Positions 1 to 7,549 are shown, counted from the first letter of the stretch. The stretch is DNA of 27,136 bases from Chloroflexota bacterium (GCA_003242205.1 QGUR01000015.1:1-27136), one strand, 5' to 3'. A program made the numbers and translations. Notes: generated by a model from the sequence alone, not told the origin.

Positions 1-270
1 CCGTACCTGCTCGCGCGTTTCGGTTTCGGTCAGGGGCAGGGCTCCCGGTTCGGAAGGACGCGGAGGCAGCGCGGTAGCCTCTTTCTCATCCAGCAGTTCC
101 GGCGGAATGCCGCGTTTCGTCTCGGACGATGGAGGCGGCTCAGCAGGTTCATCCGGTTTCTCCTCGCGCAACGTTCGCTCCCGGCGATCCATCGCGACCA
201 GATTGCGCGCGATCAGCACCAGCAGCGCCAGAGCGATGACCACCACGATCACCAGAAAGAGGTTGTCCAT
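1..270 (-). CDS. Membrane-anchored protein of unknown function, partial (N-terminal 90 codons)
   Basis: Reading the minus strand from an ATG at 270 gives an open frame of 90 codons that runs off the left edge without a stop. The first about 22 residues are one hydrophobic helix (MDNLFLVIVVVIALALLVLI), followed by a basic stretch and then a Pro/Glu-rich, probably disordered cytoplasmic or periplasmic linker. A GGGAG lies 9 nt before the ATG and supports this start. The design is a single-pass anchor plus flexible tether to a domain that lies outside the window. I do not recognise the family. It is divergent from the cox operon, so it may share the regulatory region between them. Confidence 0.6.
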   Translation of the reverse strand, partial: MDNLFLVIVVVIALALLVLIARNLVAMDRRERTLREEKPDEPAEPPPSSETKRGIPPELLDEKEATALPPRPSEPGALPLTETETREQVR

Positions 271-517
271 AAACGGCCACTCCCGGTTCCAGCCCCATTA
301 AAGCGCGCCCATCAGTCTCCATTGTATGCAATGCCGCATTCTCGAAAAGGCGAGACGCAGCTTTTAATGTGCAAAGTCCGCAAAAGCGGTATGATCATGG
401 AAGTAACGCACCGCGATTGCCGCGAAAGCATACATTCCCAATCGATTGCTGAATTCTGGCCCGCGACGCCCGACGCCACGGGGCAGGTTGGTATTGTGTG
501 CCTATCGGGGCTTTAGC

Positions 518-546
518 TTGCAGAAGACGCCAAAGGCATGTAAAAT
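518..546 (+). promoter_or_regulatory. Predicted sigma-70-type promoter of the cox operon
   Basis: TTGCAG (518-523), a 17-nt spacer and TAAAAT (541-546). The -10 matches 5 of 6 consensus bases, the -35 only 3 of 6. The transcript would start near 553, about 178 nt before coxB. It is the best promoter-like element upstream of the operon but is not proven. Confidence 0.45.
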
Positions 547-555
547 CGGGACCAC

Positions 556-573
556 TTGTGTAAAAATTAACAA
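556..573 (+). promoter_or_regulatory. Rex-like inverted repeat at the cox transcription start
   Basis: The 18-mer TTGTGTAAAAATTAACAA has arms TTGT and ACAA separated by 10 nt, and its right half TTAACAA is the exact half-site of the known Rex operator form TTGTTAA-N4-TTAACAA. The left half, TTGTGTA, differs at two positions. One extra base pair step on each side (AC...GT, 554-575) extends the symmetry. It lies about +4 to +21 relative to the predicted start, a position suited to repression. Rex senses the NADH/NAD ratio and often controls respiratory genes; assignment here is inference. Confidence 0.45.
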
Positions 574-730
574 GTTACGAACATCGGCTGCCGGCGCGAT
601 AAATGTCACATCTTGTGGCGTAACGCGCAACGCCCAGTGATACTCGCCCCAGAACCGTCTCAATCTAGCACGCACAGGGTGAACACGTTTCCTCGGATGC
701 ACTTGGGTTACAACGGGAAAAGTCAAGCTT

Positions 731-1927
731 ATGAACGTCCGCAATCCTAATTCGTCTGGCAGGAGCAGTTCGGCAATCATCTGGATTGTGCTGGCTGGGC
801 TTGCCATTATCGCCGGTGGGTTCCTTATTGCGACTCTGACGCCGTCTCTGCTACCGGCACAGGCTTCGGCGCAGGCGGTCGAGGTTGATGAACTGTTCCG
901 CTTCCTGCTGACCATCGGCGGCGCGATCTTCCTGCTTGTGCAGGGCGTTCTGGCCTTCTCGGTGGTGCGTTTTCGCGCTCGCGCCGGCGATACCAGCGAT
1001 GGGCCGCCGATTCACGGCAATACCACGCTTGAATTTGTCTGGACCGCGATCCCCGCGGTGATTGTTCTCGTCATTACGATTTACAGTTATCAGGTCTGGA
1101 CAACGACCCGCGCTCCACAACCCAACGAAACGGTCGCGGGCGTCGTGGGCGCGCGGTTCGCCTGGACCTTCACCTACGATGTCGCGCCGGAAGATTTCCC
1201 CGCGGACGTGGATATCGCCCAGCTTCCCGAGAACGTGCAGGCAACGCTGGCTGAAAACGGCAGCATCCAGCTGGTTTCCAACCAGTTTCACACCTACGTC
1301 GGTCAGGATGTCCGGCTGGAGATGGTGACCGAGGACGTCATTCACTCCTTCTGGGTGCCGTCGATGCGAATCAAGCAAGACCTGCTGCCGGGGCGCGTCA
1401 CCGAAGTGCGCTTCACGCCGATTGAGCCGGGCGTTTACCGCGTCGTCTGCGCCGAACTGTGTGGTTCCGGCCACGGCGATATGGCAGGTCAGATTGTCAA
1501 CGGCAATCTCGTTGGCGGGTGGGTCATCGTTCATCCGGACGAGGAAACCTATCGCCGCGAATTCCTTGAACCGGAAACGCTGAGCGTGCTCTTCCCGCCG
1601 GAAGACCCGGTTGAGCTTGGCCGCCAGATTCTCGCCAGCGGCAGGTATCCGTGCAACACGTGCCATACGCTCGATGATCTGGGCTGGGTCGGCACGATTG
1701 GCCCCAGCCTGAACGGCATCGGCGCGCGCACCCAGCGGCTCGACGCGAGCGGCCACCCCGACATGGAAACTTACCTGCACGAATCGATCCGCAATCCGGG
1801 CGCGTATCTGGTGCCGGGCTTCGGCAATCTGATGCCGCAGTTCAACCCGGAACCGACACAGCCCAACTACATGCCAGAAGCAGATCTCGAAGCGGTGGTT
1901 GCATACCTGCTTTCGCAGACCGAATAG
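731..1927 (+). CDS. coxB: Cytochrome c oxidase subunit II with fused C-terminal cytochrome c domain
   Basis: This is the CuA-bearing subunit, 398 aa, which accepts electrons outside the membrane and passes them to subunit I. Hydrophobic segments lie near residues 15-40, 58-82 and 104-124; the first may be a signal peptide, the others the two standard anchors. The CuA ligands are visible: H205, C240, E242 (backbone), C244, H248 and M251 in the motif CAELCGSGHGDM. A heme c site C308-N-T-C311-H312 follows, with a likely axial Met in the downstream GNLMPQF segment. This makes a caa3-type arrangement. The ATG is preceded by a GGGAAAAG ribosome site. It is first in the operon, 78 nt before coxA. 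Confidence 0.95.
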   Translation: MNVRNPNSSGRSSSAIIWIVLAGLAIIAGGFLIATLTPSLLPAQASAQAVEVDELFRFLLTIGGAIFLLVQGVLAFSVVRFRARAGDTSDGPPIHGNTTLEFVWTAIPAVIVLVITIYSYQVWTTTRAPQPNETVAGVVGARFAWTFTYDVAPEDFPADVDIAQLPENVQATLAENGSIQLVSNQFHTYVGQDVRLEMVTEDVIHSFWVPSMRIKQDLLPGRVTEVRFTPIEPGVYRVVCAELCGSGHGDMAGQIVNGNLVGGWVIVHPDEETYRREFLEPETLSVLFPPEDPVELGRQILASGRYPCNTCHTLDDLGWVGTIGPSLNGIGARTQRLDASGHPDMETYLHESIRNPGAYLVPGFGNLMPQFNPEPTQPNYMPEADLEAVVAYLLSQTE

Positions 1928-1936
1928 AACCTGAAC

Positions 1937-1960
1937 GGGGCGCGGACACGGCTGCGCCCC
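1937..1960 (+). other. Hairpin in the coxB-coxA gap
   Basis: GGGGCGC (1937-1943) pairs with GCGCCCC (1954-1960) around a 10-nt loop. No T-tract follows, so it is not an intrinsic terminator; it could be an mRNA-processing or stability element. Confidence 0.4.
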
Positions 1961-2005
1961 ACACGCTTTAAACCTTTATCGTGAAATGTCTGGGGGACGT
2001 GTGCA

Positions 2006-3712
2006 ATGGCAACGATCTCGGCTCCAGTTGGCGGAGCGCAATTAGAACGACCAAAGCTGCAGATCAGCCAGTACCTACGCTGGAGCGTCGACCATAAGGT
2101 CATCGGCGTGCAGTACGGCGTCACGGCGCTGTTCTTCTTCATCATCGGTGGCATTCTGGCCATGCTCATCCGCGCCGAGCTGCTGACACCGGCGCTGGAC
2201 GTAGTGGCGAACGGGCAGGAATACAACGTGCTGTTCACAATGCACGGCACGATCATGATCTTCCTGTGGATCATTCCGATGTGGGCGGCATTCGGCAATT
2301 ACTTCGTGCCGCTGATGCTGGGCGCGAAGGACATGGCTTTCCCGTGGCTGAACGCCTTCGCTTTCTGGCTGCTGCCGCCGTCGGGTATTTTGATGTTGCT
2401 GGCCTATTTCATCGGGCCGCCGGAAGCGGGCTGGACAGCCTACCCGCCGCTGAGCACGCTCTTCAGCGGCGACGGCCAAACGCTATGGGCAGTCTCGCTG
2501 CATCTGGTCGGGATTTCCTCGATCCTCGGCGCGATCAACTTCATCGTCACGATCAAGAACATGCGCCCGGCCGGCATGGGCTATTTCCAGATGCCGCTCT
2601 TTGTCTGGGCGATGCTGGCGCAGGCGATCACCATTCTGCTGGCGACGCCGTTCCTGGCGGGCGCGCTGACGCTGCTCATCCTCGACCGCATCTCCGGCAC
2701 GACCTTCTTCAACCCGGCAGGCGGCGGTGACGTGTTGCTGTGGCAGAACGTCTTTTGGTTCTACAGCCATCCGGCGGTGTATATCATGATCCTGCCCGGC
2801 TTCGGCGTCGTGTCGGAAGTGATCTCGACCCACTCACGCAAGCCGATCTTCGGTTATCGCGCCATCGCTCTGTCCAGTCTGGCGATTGCGATCGTCGGTT
2901 TCACGGTGTGGGCGCACCATATGTTCACCAGCCTGACGCCGGAACTGCGTATCCCCTTCATGATCACCTCGATGATCATCGCCGTGCCGACAGGCATCAA
3001 GATTTTTAGCTGGCTCGGCACGCTCTGGGGCGGCAAGATTCACTTTACCGGCGCGATGCTGTTCTCGCTGGGCATGGTGTCGATGTTTGTGATCGGCGGC
3101 ATCACGGGTGTGATGCTGGCTTCGGTTCCGTTCGACATCCACGTTCACGACACCTACTTCGTCGTCAGCCACTTCCACTTCGTGCTGTTTGGCGGCAGTG
3201 TCTTCCTCATCTACTCCGCGATCTACCACTGGTTCCCGAAAATCACCGGGCGTATGCTGGACGAGCGGCTGGCGCGGATTCACTTCGTGCTGACCTATCT
3301 GGGCTTCTTCTTCACCTTCTTCCCGCAGAACCTGCTCGGTATGCTGGGCATGCCGCGCCGCGTCGCGGTCTATGCGCCGGAGTTTCAGGGGCTGAACGTG
3401 CTCGTCAGCATCGCCTCGTTCGTGCTTGGCGCCTCGTTGCTCATCCTGTTCTACAACATGTACATTTCGTTGCGGCGCGGCCAGATCGCGGGGCCGAACC
3501 CGTGGCGCGCCCTGACTCTGGAATGGACGACGACCTCGCCGCCGCCGGCGCATAACTTCATCGGCGATCCGGTTCCGTTCGATGACCCGTATGGGTACGG
3601 CACTGAAGCGGCCAAAGCCTACATCGACGCGATCGAGCGCCGCCTTGGCCCATCAGCGCCGTTAAGCACCGATCCGCGCCGCCATGAAGCGCCCGTCGCA
3701 GTGGGGGACTAA
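2006..3712 (+). CDS. coxA: Cytochrome c oxidase subunit I (A2-type heme-copper oxidase)
   Basis: This is the catalytic subunit that reduces oxygen at the heme a3-CuB site and pumps protons; 568 aa with about 12 membrane helices. Ligands are in place: H80 and H391 for the low-spin heme, H389 for heme a3, and H255, H304 and H305 for CuB. Y259 is the Tyr expected to be cross-linked to H255. The motif reads Y253-S-H-P-A-V-Y, not the GHPEVY of A1 enzymes, so the D-channel Glu is absent and the YS pair typical of A2 oxidases is present. The K-channel Lys lies in GIKIFSW, and the DMAFPWLNA signature is intact. There is no C-terminal subunit III fusion. GGGGGA lies 8 nt before the ATG. Confidence 0.97.
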   Translation: MATISAPVGGAQLERPKLQISQYLRWSVDHKVIGVQYGVTALFFFIIGGILAMLIRAELLTPALDVVANGQEYNVLFTMHGTIMIFLWIIPMWAAFGNYFVPLMLGAKDMAFPWLNAFAFWLLPPSGILMLLAYFIGPPEAGWTAYPPLSTLFSGDGQTLWAVSLHLVGISSILGAINFIVTIKNMRPAGMGYFQMPLFVWAMLAQAITILLATPFLAGALTLLILDRISGTTFFNPAGGGDVLLWQNVFWFYSHPAVYIMILPGFGVVSEVISTHSRKPIFGYRAIALSSLAIAIVGFTVWAHHMFTSLTPELRIPFMITSMIIAVPTGIKIFSWLGTLWGGKIHFTGAMLFSLGMVSMFVIGGITGVMLASVPFDIHVHDTYFVVSHFHFVLFGGSVFLIYSAIYHWFPKITGRMLDERLARIHFVLTYLGFFFTFFPQNLLGMLGMPRRVAVYAPEFQGLNVLVSIASFVLGASLLILFYNMYISLRRGQIAGPNPWRALTLEWTTTSPPPAHNFIGDPVPFDDPYGYGTEAAKAYIDAIERRLGPSAPLSTDPRRHEAPVAVGD

Positions 3713-3760
3713 GGACGGATTGGCTTCGGTCACAGGCTGTTCGTAACGCGGGACATGTTC

Positions 3761-3795
3761 AGGGCGCACGCCAGCCATCGAGGCTGCGCCCTTTT
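3761..3795 (+). terminator. Internal intrinsic terminator between coxA and the downstream cox genes
   Basis: AGGGCGCA (3761-3768) pairs with TGCGCCCT (3785-3792), with further GCC/GGC pairing inside the loop, and TTTT ends the element. It sits 48 nt after the coxA stop and 30 nt before the next start, with no clear promoter after it. It would therefore act as a partial terminator that lowers expression of the downstream genes. Confidence 0.65.
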
Positions 3796-3825
3796 GTACG
3801 CCAGGGAGTGAGAGTGTCGGGTTAG

Positions 3826-4404
3826 ATGCAACAGGTGATGGAACAGCAGTTATCGCCACAGGAACTCCAGAAGCTGCGAAACAACCGCACCGGGTTGTTC
3901 GTCCTTCAGGTTTCGTGGATTCTGGTATTCGTCTCGCTGATCGTGATCAATCTGGCGACGCGGGTTAATTACCCATCGTGGCCGCCGCCGGGCGTCAGCG
4001 AGCCTCCGGTCGCCCTGCCCATCATCGCGACGCTGGCGCTGTTTGGAAGCAGTGTGCTGGTTCAGCGCGGCTACACAGCCTTCACCCAAGGCAATCGCCG
4101 GGCGCTGGTACGGCAGTGGACCGGAACGCTCCTGTTGGGGCTGCTGTTCATCGCCATCATCACTTACGAGTGGTTGAACGTGCCGGAGAACGCAGGCCTC
4201 TATGGCCAGTTGTTCCGGCTGATGACAGCTTTCCACGCCGCGCACGCTCTGGCGATCGGCCTGTTCGTCCTGCGAACGTTGCGGCGCGTCGCCAGCGGGG
4301 CCTACGACCAGAAGAATTTCTGGACCGTGGAAGCAACGCTCAAGTTGTGGCACTTCGTCACGCTGGCCTGGACGCTGTTCTTCGTGGTTCTGTACATTAT
4401 TTAA
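3826..4404 (+). CDS. Divergent cytochrome c oxidase subunit III-like membrane protein
   Basis: A 192-aa protein with about five membrane helices. Its C-terminal half follows the subunit III pattern: FHAAHALAIGLFVLR, then a charged loop, then LWHFVTLAWTLFFVVLYII. The equivalent blocks in the canonical subunit III two genes downstream are GFHGFHVIVG and YWHFVDVVWIILFTLIYLV. It is therefore a second, more divergent member of the same family inside one operon. The N-terminal part is shorter and more variable. The start is uncertain between ATG 3826 and ATG 3838; GGGAGTGAG lies about 14 nt before the first. Whether both subunits enter the same complex or assemble different oxidase forms cannot be told from sequence. 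Confidence 0.8.
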   Translation: MQQVMEQQLSPQELQKLRNNRTGLFVLQVSWILVFVSLIVINLATRVNYPSWPPPGVSEPPVALPIIATLALFGSSVLVQRGYTAFTQGNRRALVRQWTGTLLLGLLFIAIITYEWLNVPENAGLYGQLFRLMTAFHAAHALAIGLFVLRTLRRVASGAYDQKNFWTVEATLKLWHFVTLAWTLFFVVLYII

Positions 4405-4452
4405 TACGGTAACATCATGGCATCTATGCACTTTGAAGGGAAGGGCGGCTCT

Positions 4453-5340
4453 ATGGTGAGACCAGGTATAAGCCGCGCAGTGCCGATGGGCATCCTCGGA
4501 TTTTTGACGGGCGCTTTATTGGTCACCGTCGTGCGCGCGCTGCAAGGGATGGAACCGGTGTGGGACGCCGGTGTTGCCATCGTGTTCGGCGCGTTCTTCA
4601 GCGCCGGGTTCTTTGTCTGGGGGATCGGCGGTTTCGACCCGCGGCTGAGCGCGCATGGCGACGAAGCGCATCACGCCGAGGAAGAGGAATCCATCGATAC
4701 CGCGCCACCACCGGCTATTCTGACCCACACCATGTGGCAGATCAGCTTCGCCGTGTTGCTGCTCATGCTGGCGCTGGCGGCGATGGCGGCGCTCGGCCCG
4801 ACGCTGATCACGACAGCGGATAGCGACGCCGCAGTCAATCAGATCGGCATGGTGCCGGTGGTTATCGGCAACACCGAGATTATCGTCAGCCAACTGGTTC
4901 TCTTTGTGGCATTTGTCGGCTTCATGCTCATTTCGCTGACCATTGCCGCCGGGTTGATCGGCTGGCTGATCACTTACCTGTCGCGCGGGGTGATCGAAAG
5001 CAGAGCCGGGGAAGCCGCCGCGCTGCCCGCCACGACCGAGCCGGCTGAGGCCGGCAGCCCGCGCCGGCTGGCGCTGTTCGTCGTCAGCTTCGTGGTTCTC
5101 TTTGCCGTACTTTATCTGCTGTTCTACTACGTGCTGATCGGCATGGTCATGCCAAACCCGCCGGGCGGCCTGCCTCTCGTCTCGGCAGTCAACGCACTCG
5201 TCTTCACGGTGCTCATTCTGCGCCCGCGCTGGGTGGTCATGGTGATCAGCCGGGTAGCCGGGTGGCTGGCAAACCTGCTGCGTTCGCGCAGCAAGCCGTA
5301 TGAAGGCGTCCGCAAAATTCAACGAGGGAAACGCCCATGA
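4453..5340 (+). CDS. Cox-operon membrane protein of unknown function
   Basis: A 295-aa protein with about six predicted membrane segments (near 11-29, 40-60, 93-117, 144-178, 205-230 and 240-258). I do not recognise the family. Between helices 2 and 3 there is an acidic, His-containing loop, HGDEAHHAEEEES (68-80), that could bind a metal; this is speculation. The ATG at 4453 is preferred because GAAGGGAAGGGCGG lies just before it. An in-frame ATG at 4417 would add 12 residues but lacks a good ribosome site. The stop overlaps the start of coxC (ATGA), which points to translational coupling and a role in the oxidase complex or its assembly. Confidence 0.8.
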   Translation: MVRPGISRAVPMGILGFLTGALLVTVVRALQGMEPVWDAGVAIVFGAFFSAGFFVWGIGGFDPRLSAHGDEAHHAEEEESIDTAPPPAILTHTMWQISFAVLLLMLALAAMAALGPTLITTADSDAAVNQIGMVPVVIGNTEIIVSQLVLFVAFVGFMLISLTIAAGLIGWLITYLSRGVIESRAGEAAALPATTEPAEAGSPRRLALFVVSFVVLFAVLYLLFYYVLIGMVMPNPPGGLPLVSAVNALVFTVLILRPRWVVMVISRVAGWLANLLRSRSKPYEGVRKIQRGKRP

Positions 5341-5966
5341 GCGCGCATATCGATTACCCACAGGCAATCGACGAGCTTCAGGCAGAAGCCAAACGTCTCG
5401 ACAACCTGAAGTTCGCGATGTGGCTATATCTGGCCTCGGAAATCATCATCTTTACGGTGCTGATCGGCACGTTCGTCATCTACCGGGTGAATTTTCCGGA
5501 AGCTGTCCGGCACGCGCGCGAAGCGGTGAACATCAACCTCGTTGGCTTCAACACCTTCCTGCTGCTGACGAGCAGTTGGGCGATGGTGCGCGGCCTGCTG
5601 GCGATCCAGCGCGGCCAGCGCAACGGCCTGATCAAATGGTTCGCGCTGATGAACGTGCTGGGTATCATCTTCGTCGCGCTGCAGGGCGTCGAATATCTGG
5701 AGCTGGCGCATCACGGCGTGACGCTGTACCAGTACGACACCAGCAATCCCGAATTGTATGAATTCGGCATGCGCTTCTATGCGCTGACCGGCTTCCACGG
5801 CTTCCACGTCATTGTCGGCGTGCTGTGGGGCCTATGGATTCTGCGCCGGGCGATGCGCGGCCGCTACACATCGACCACGTATGCCGGCATCGAGGTGTTC
5901 GGCCTCTACTGGCACTTTGTCGATGTGGTGTGGATTATCCTGTTCACGCTTATTTACTTGGTTTGA
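5337..5966 (+). CDS. coxC: Cytochrome c oxidase subunit III
   Basis: A 209-aa integral membrane protein with about five helices, the short bacterial form of subunit III that lacks the first two helices of the seven-helix form. Family landmarks are FAMWLYLASEIIIF near the start, TLLTSS-like FLLLTSSWAM, YALTGFHGFHVIVG and the terminal YWHFVDVVWIILFTLIY. It supports subunit I stability and proton uptake in characterised oxidases. The start overlaps the preceding stop by 4 nt, and GAGGGAAACG precedes the ATG. It is followed after 54 nt by the subunit IV gene. Confidence 0.93.
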   Translation: MSAHIDYPQAIDELQAEAKRLDNLKFAMWLYLASEIIIFTVLIGTFVIYRVNFPEAVRHAREAVNINLVGFNTFLLLTSSWAMVRGLLAIQRGQRNGLIKWFALMNVLGIIFVALQGVEYLELAHHGVTLYQYDTSNPELYEFGMRFYALTGFHGFHVIVGVLWGLWILRRAMRGRYTSTTYAGIEVFGLYWHFVDVVWIILFTLIYLV

Positions 5967-6020
5967 CGCGCTCTGGCGATGTGCGTCGACTTTGCCCGAG
6001 TTCCATAATCAGGACGAACG

Positions 6021-6629
6021 ATGGCAGACGAAGAAAAATTCCCACAGGAAGCACCGACTCCGATTGACCCGGAGAATCCGCCGGAGCCGATTGAGGAGAT
6101 GCAGGCGAAAACCATCCGCGAGATTCGCGCGGAGACAGTCGCGCCAAAAGACCTGCCCGAAGGCGCACGCGAGCTTCGCGAGGCTGAAGAACCGGAAGCT
6201 GTTGCCCGCCGCCGCGAGATCGAGCAAGCTCTCGACCAGCCGATCAACGCGATTGAAGACGCGGTGAACCGGCTGGACCGCGACACAACGCCGCGCGCGC
6301 CCCGCGATGTGTTGGCGCACCCGGTGCCGGATACGACCAACATCTTGGGGCGCTGGACCGTGCCGCTGTCGATTTATGATGTGGTCTATATCTCGCTGGC
6401 GATCTTCACGCTGATCGAGCTGCTCATTGGCGAACTCTTCCCCGGCGGCGAGTGGCTGGCCGTGATCGTGCTGCTGGCCATCGCGGCGGTCAAGGCGTTC
6501 CACGTCGTCTGGTACTACATGCATCTGGCGTACGACAGCCGCATTTTCTGGTTGACGCTGGCGATTCCCTTCCTAATCGGCGGGCTGGGCCTGATCTTCC
6601 TCATGATCGTGCCGCCGTTTGGATACTGA
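6021..6629 (+). CDS. Cytochrome c oxidase subunit IV-like protein with long charged N-terminal extension
   Basis: The last about 90 residues of this 202-aa protein form three membrane helices with the pattern of prokaryotic subunit IV (COX4_pro/CoxD). It includes KAFHVVWYYMHLAYDSRIFW, close to the family's typical K-x-x-h-V-x-x-x-F-M-H-L block. Those proteins are usually about 90-120 aa. Here residues 1-110 form an added cytoplasmic region rich in Glu, Pro, Arg and Ala, probably disordered or partly helical. AGGACG lies just before the ATG. It closes the operon, 26 nt ahead of a strong terminator. Confidence 0.82.
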   Translation: MADEEKFPQEAPTPIDPENPPEPIEEMQAKTIREIRAETVAPKDLPEGARELREAEEPEAVARRREIEQALDQPINAIEDAVNRLDRDTTPRAPRDVLAHPVPDTTNILGRWTVPLSIYDVVYISLAIFTLIELLIGELFPGGEWLAVIVLLAIAAVKAFHVVWYYMHLAYDSRIFWLTLAIPFLIGGLGLIFLMIVPPFGY

Positions 6630-6654
6630 CCGGCGCTGCCTCCACGACTGAAGC

Positions 6655-6686
6655 AAACCCTCTCCCGGCTATGGAGAGGGTTTTTT
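6655..6686 (+). terminator. Intrinsic terminator of the cox operon
   Basis: AAACCCTCTCC (6655-6665) pairs perfectly with GGAGAGGGTTT (6673-6683) around a 7-nt loop, and the T-run extends to 6686. Confidence 0.93.
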
Positions 6687-6718
6687 GTTCCCAATCCGTC
6701 GCACAGGGCGTCAACGTT

Positions 6719-6746
6719 TTGCGAATGGGGCGGTTTGCGCTACATT
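6719..6746 (+). promoter_or_regulatory. Predicted promoter of the SDR gene
   Basis: TTGCGA (6719-6724), 16-nt spacer, TACATT (6741-6746). The transcript would start near 6753. This makes the upstream GTG at 6755 unlikely and favours the ATG at 6797. Confidence 0.45.
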
Positions 6747-6796
6747 GATGCCCTGTGTCGAAAATAGAGCCTTTGTATTTGAAGGAGTCGCCCCCG

Positions 6797-7549
6797 ATGA
6801 AGGTCGAACTCACAGACAAGGTCGCCCTCGTTACCGGTTCAGCGCACCGCGTCGGCAAGGCGATTGCCCTGGAGCTCGCGCGCTGCGGCGTGCATATCCT
6901 CGTTCACTATCATTCCAGCCCCGAAGACGTCGTCAAGGAAACCGTGCGCGATATCAAGTCGCTTGGCGCGGACGCGTTTCCCGTGCAGGCCAACCTCTCG
7001 ACGCCCGAAGGCGTGGACAAAGTGTTCGAGGCGATCAAAGAGCACTTCGGCAGGCTGCACATTCTTGTCAACAGTGCGTCGAACTTCCAGCGTCGCCGGC
7101 TTATGGACGTCACGCTGGACGAGTGGAACGAAACGCTGGCGATCAACCTGACCGCGCCATTCCTGTGTACGCAGCGCGCCGTCCCGTTGATGCTGGCAAA
7201 CGATCCGCCTGAAGGCTGCATCATCAATATCGGCGACCGTGGCTCGCTCGAACCATGGCCCGACTACGCCCACCATGGCATCAGCAAGGCGGGCCTGCTG
7301 GCGCTGTCACAGGTTAGCGCGGCCTCGCTCGGCCCGCACATTCGCGTCAACACCATCATCCCCGGCGCGGTGCTCAAGCCCGAAGGCGTGCCGCAGGAAC
7401 GTTGGGAACAGAACGCCCTGTCCGATCCGCTCCAGCGCCCCGGCACGGCGGAGGACGTGGCGCGGGCGGTCGTCTATCTGTGCCAGGAAGACTTTATCAC
7501 GGGCGCGGTCCTGCGCGTCGATGGCGGCGCGCACCTGACGACGAGTTAG
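6797..7549 (+). CDS. Pteridine reductase-like short-chain dehydrogenase/reductase
   Basis: A cytosolic NADPH-type SDR of 250 aa. The nucleotide site is TGSAHRVG (13-20), and HYHSS (38-41 region) resembles the NADPH-binding turn of PTR1 pteridine reductases. VNSAS (91-95) replaces the usual NNAG. In the active site D147 and K164 keep PTR1 spacing, but the position of the catalytic Tyr is H160 (HGISK instead of YxxxK). A neighbouring Y157 might substitute structurally, but the spacing is wrong. GGAG lies 9 nt before the ATG at 6797; an in-frame GTG at 6755 would add 14 residues but sits on the predicted transcription start. The true substrate is unknown; a pterin or other carbonyl is possible. 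Confidence 0.85.
   Translation: MKVELTDKVALVTGSAHRVGKAIALELARCGVHILVHYHSSPEDVVKETVRDIKSLGADAFPVQANLSTPEGVDKVFEAIKEHFGRLHILVNSASNFQRRRLMDVTLDEWNETLAINLTAPFLCTQRAVPLMLANDPPEGCIINIGDRGSLEPWPDYAHHGISKAGLLALSQVSAASLGPHIRVNTIIPGAVLKPEGVPQERWEQNALSDPLQRPGTAEDVARAVVYLCQEDFITGAVLRVDGGAHLTTS

Larger units (their letters stand above)
271..730. other. Divergent intergenic region upstream of coxB
   Basis: This 460-bp stretch has no convincing gene; short frames in it lack ribosome sites and protein-like composition. It holds the cox promoter and Rex-like site listed separately. A possible -10 for the leftward gene (TACAAT on the minus strand, 321-326) has no good -35. A second, weaker plus-strand promoter could be TTACGA (575-580), 17 nt, GATAAA (598-603). 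The predicted cox leader is long, about 180 nt. Confidence 0.5.

Noticed and set aside
502..915. Minus-strand frame of 137 codons across the cox promoter and the start of coxB
   Set aside because: It covers the promoter and coxB start, lacks a ribosome site, and has no protein-like domain.
2834..3553. Minus-strand frame of 239 codons inside coxA
   Set aside because: Antisense shadow with Arg/His/Asp-biased composition; coxA on the plus strand is unambiguous.
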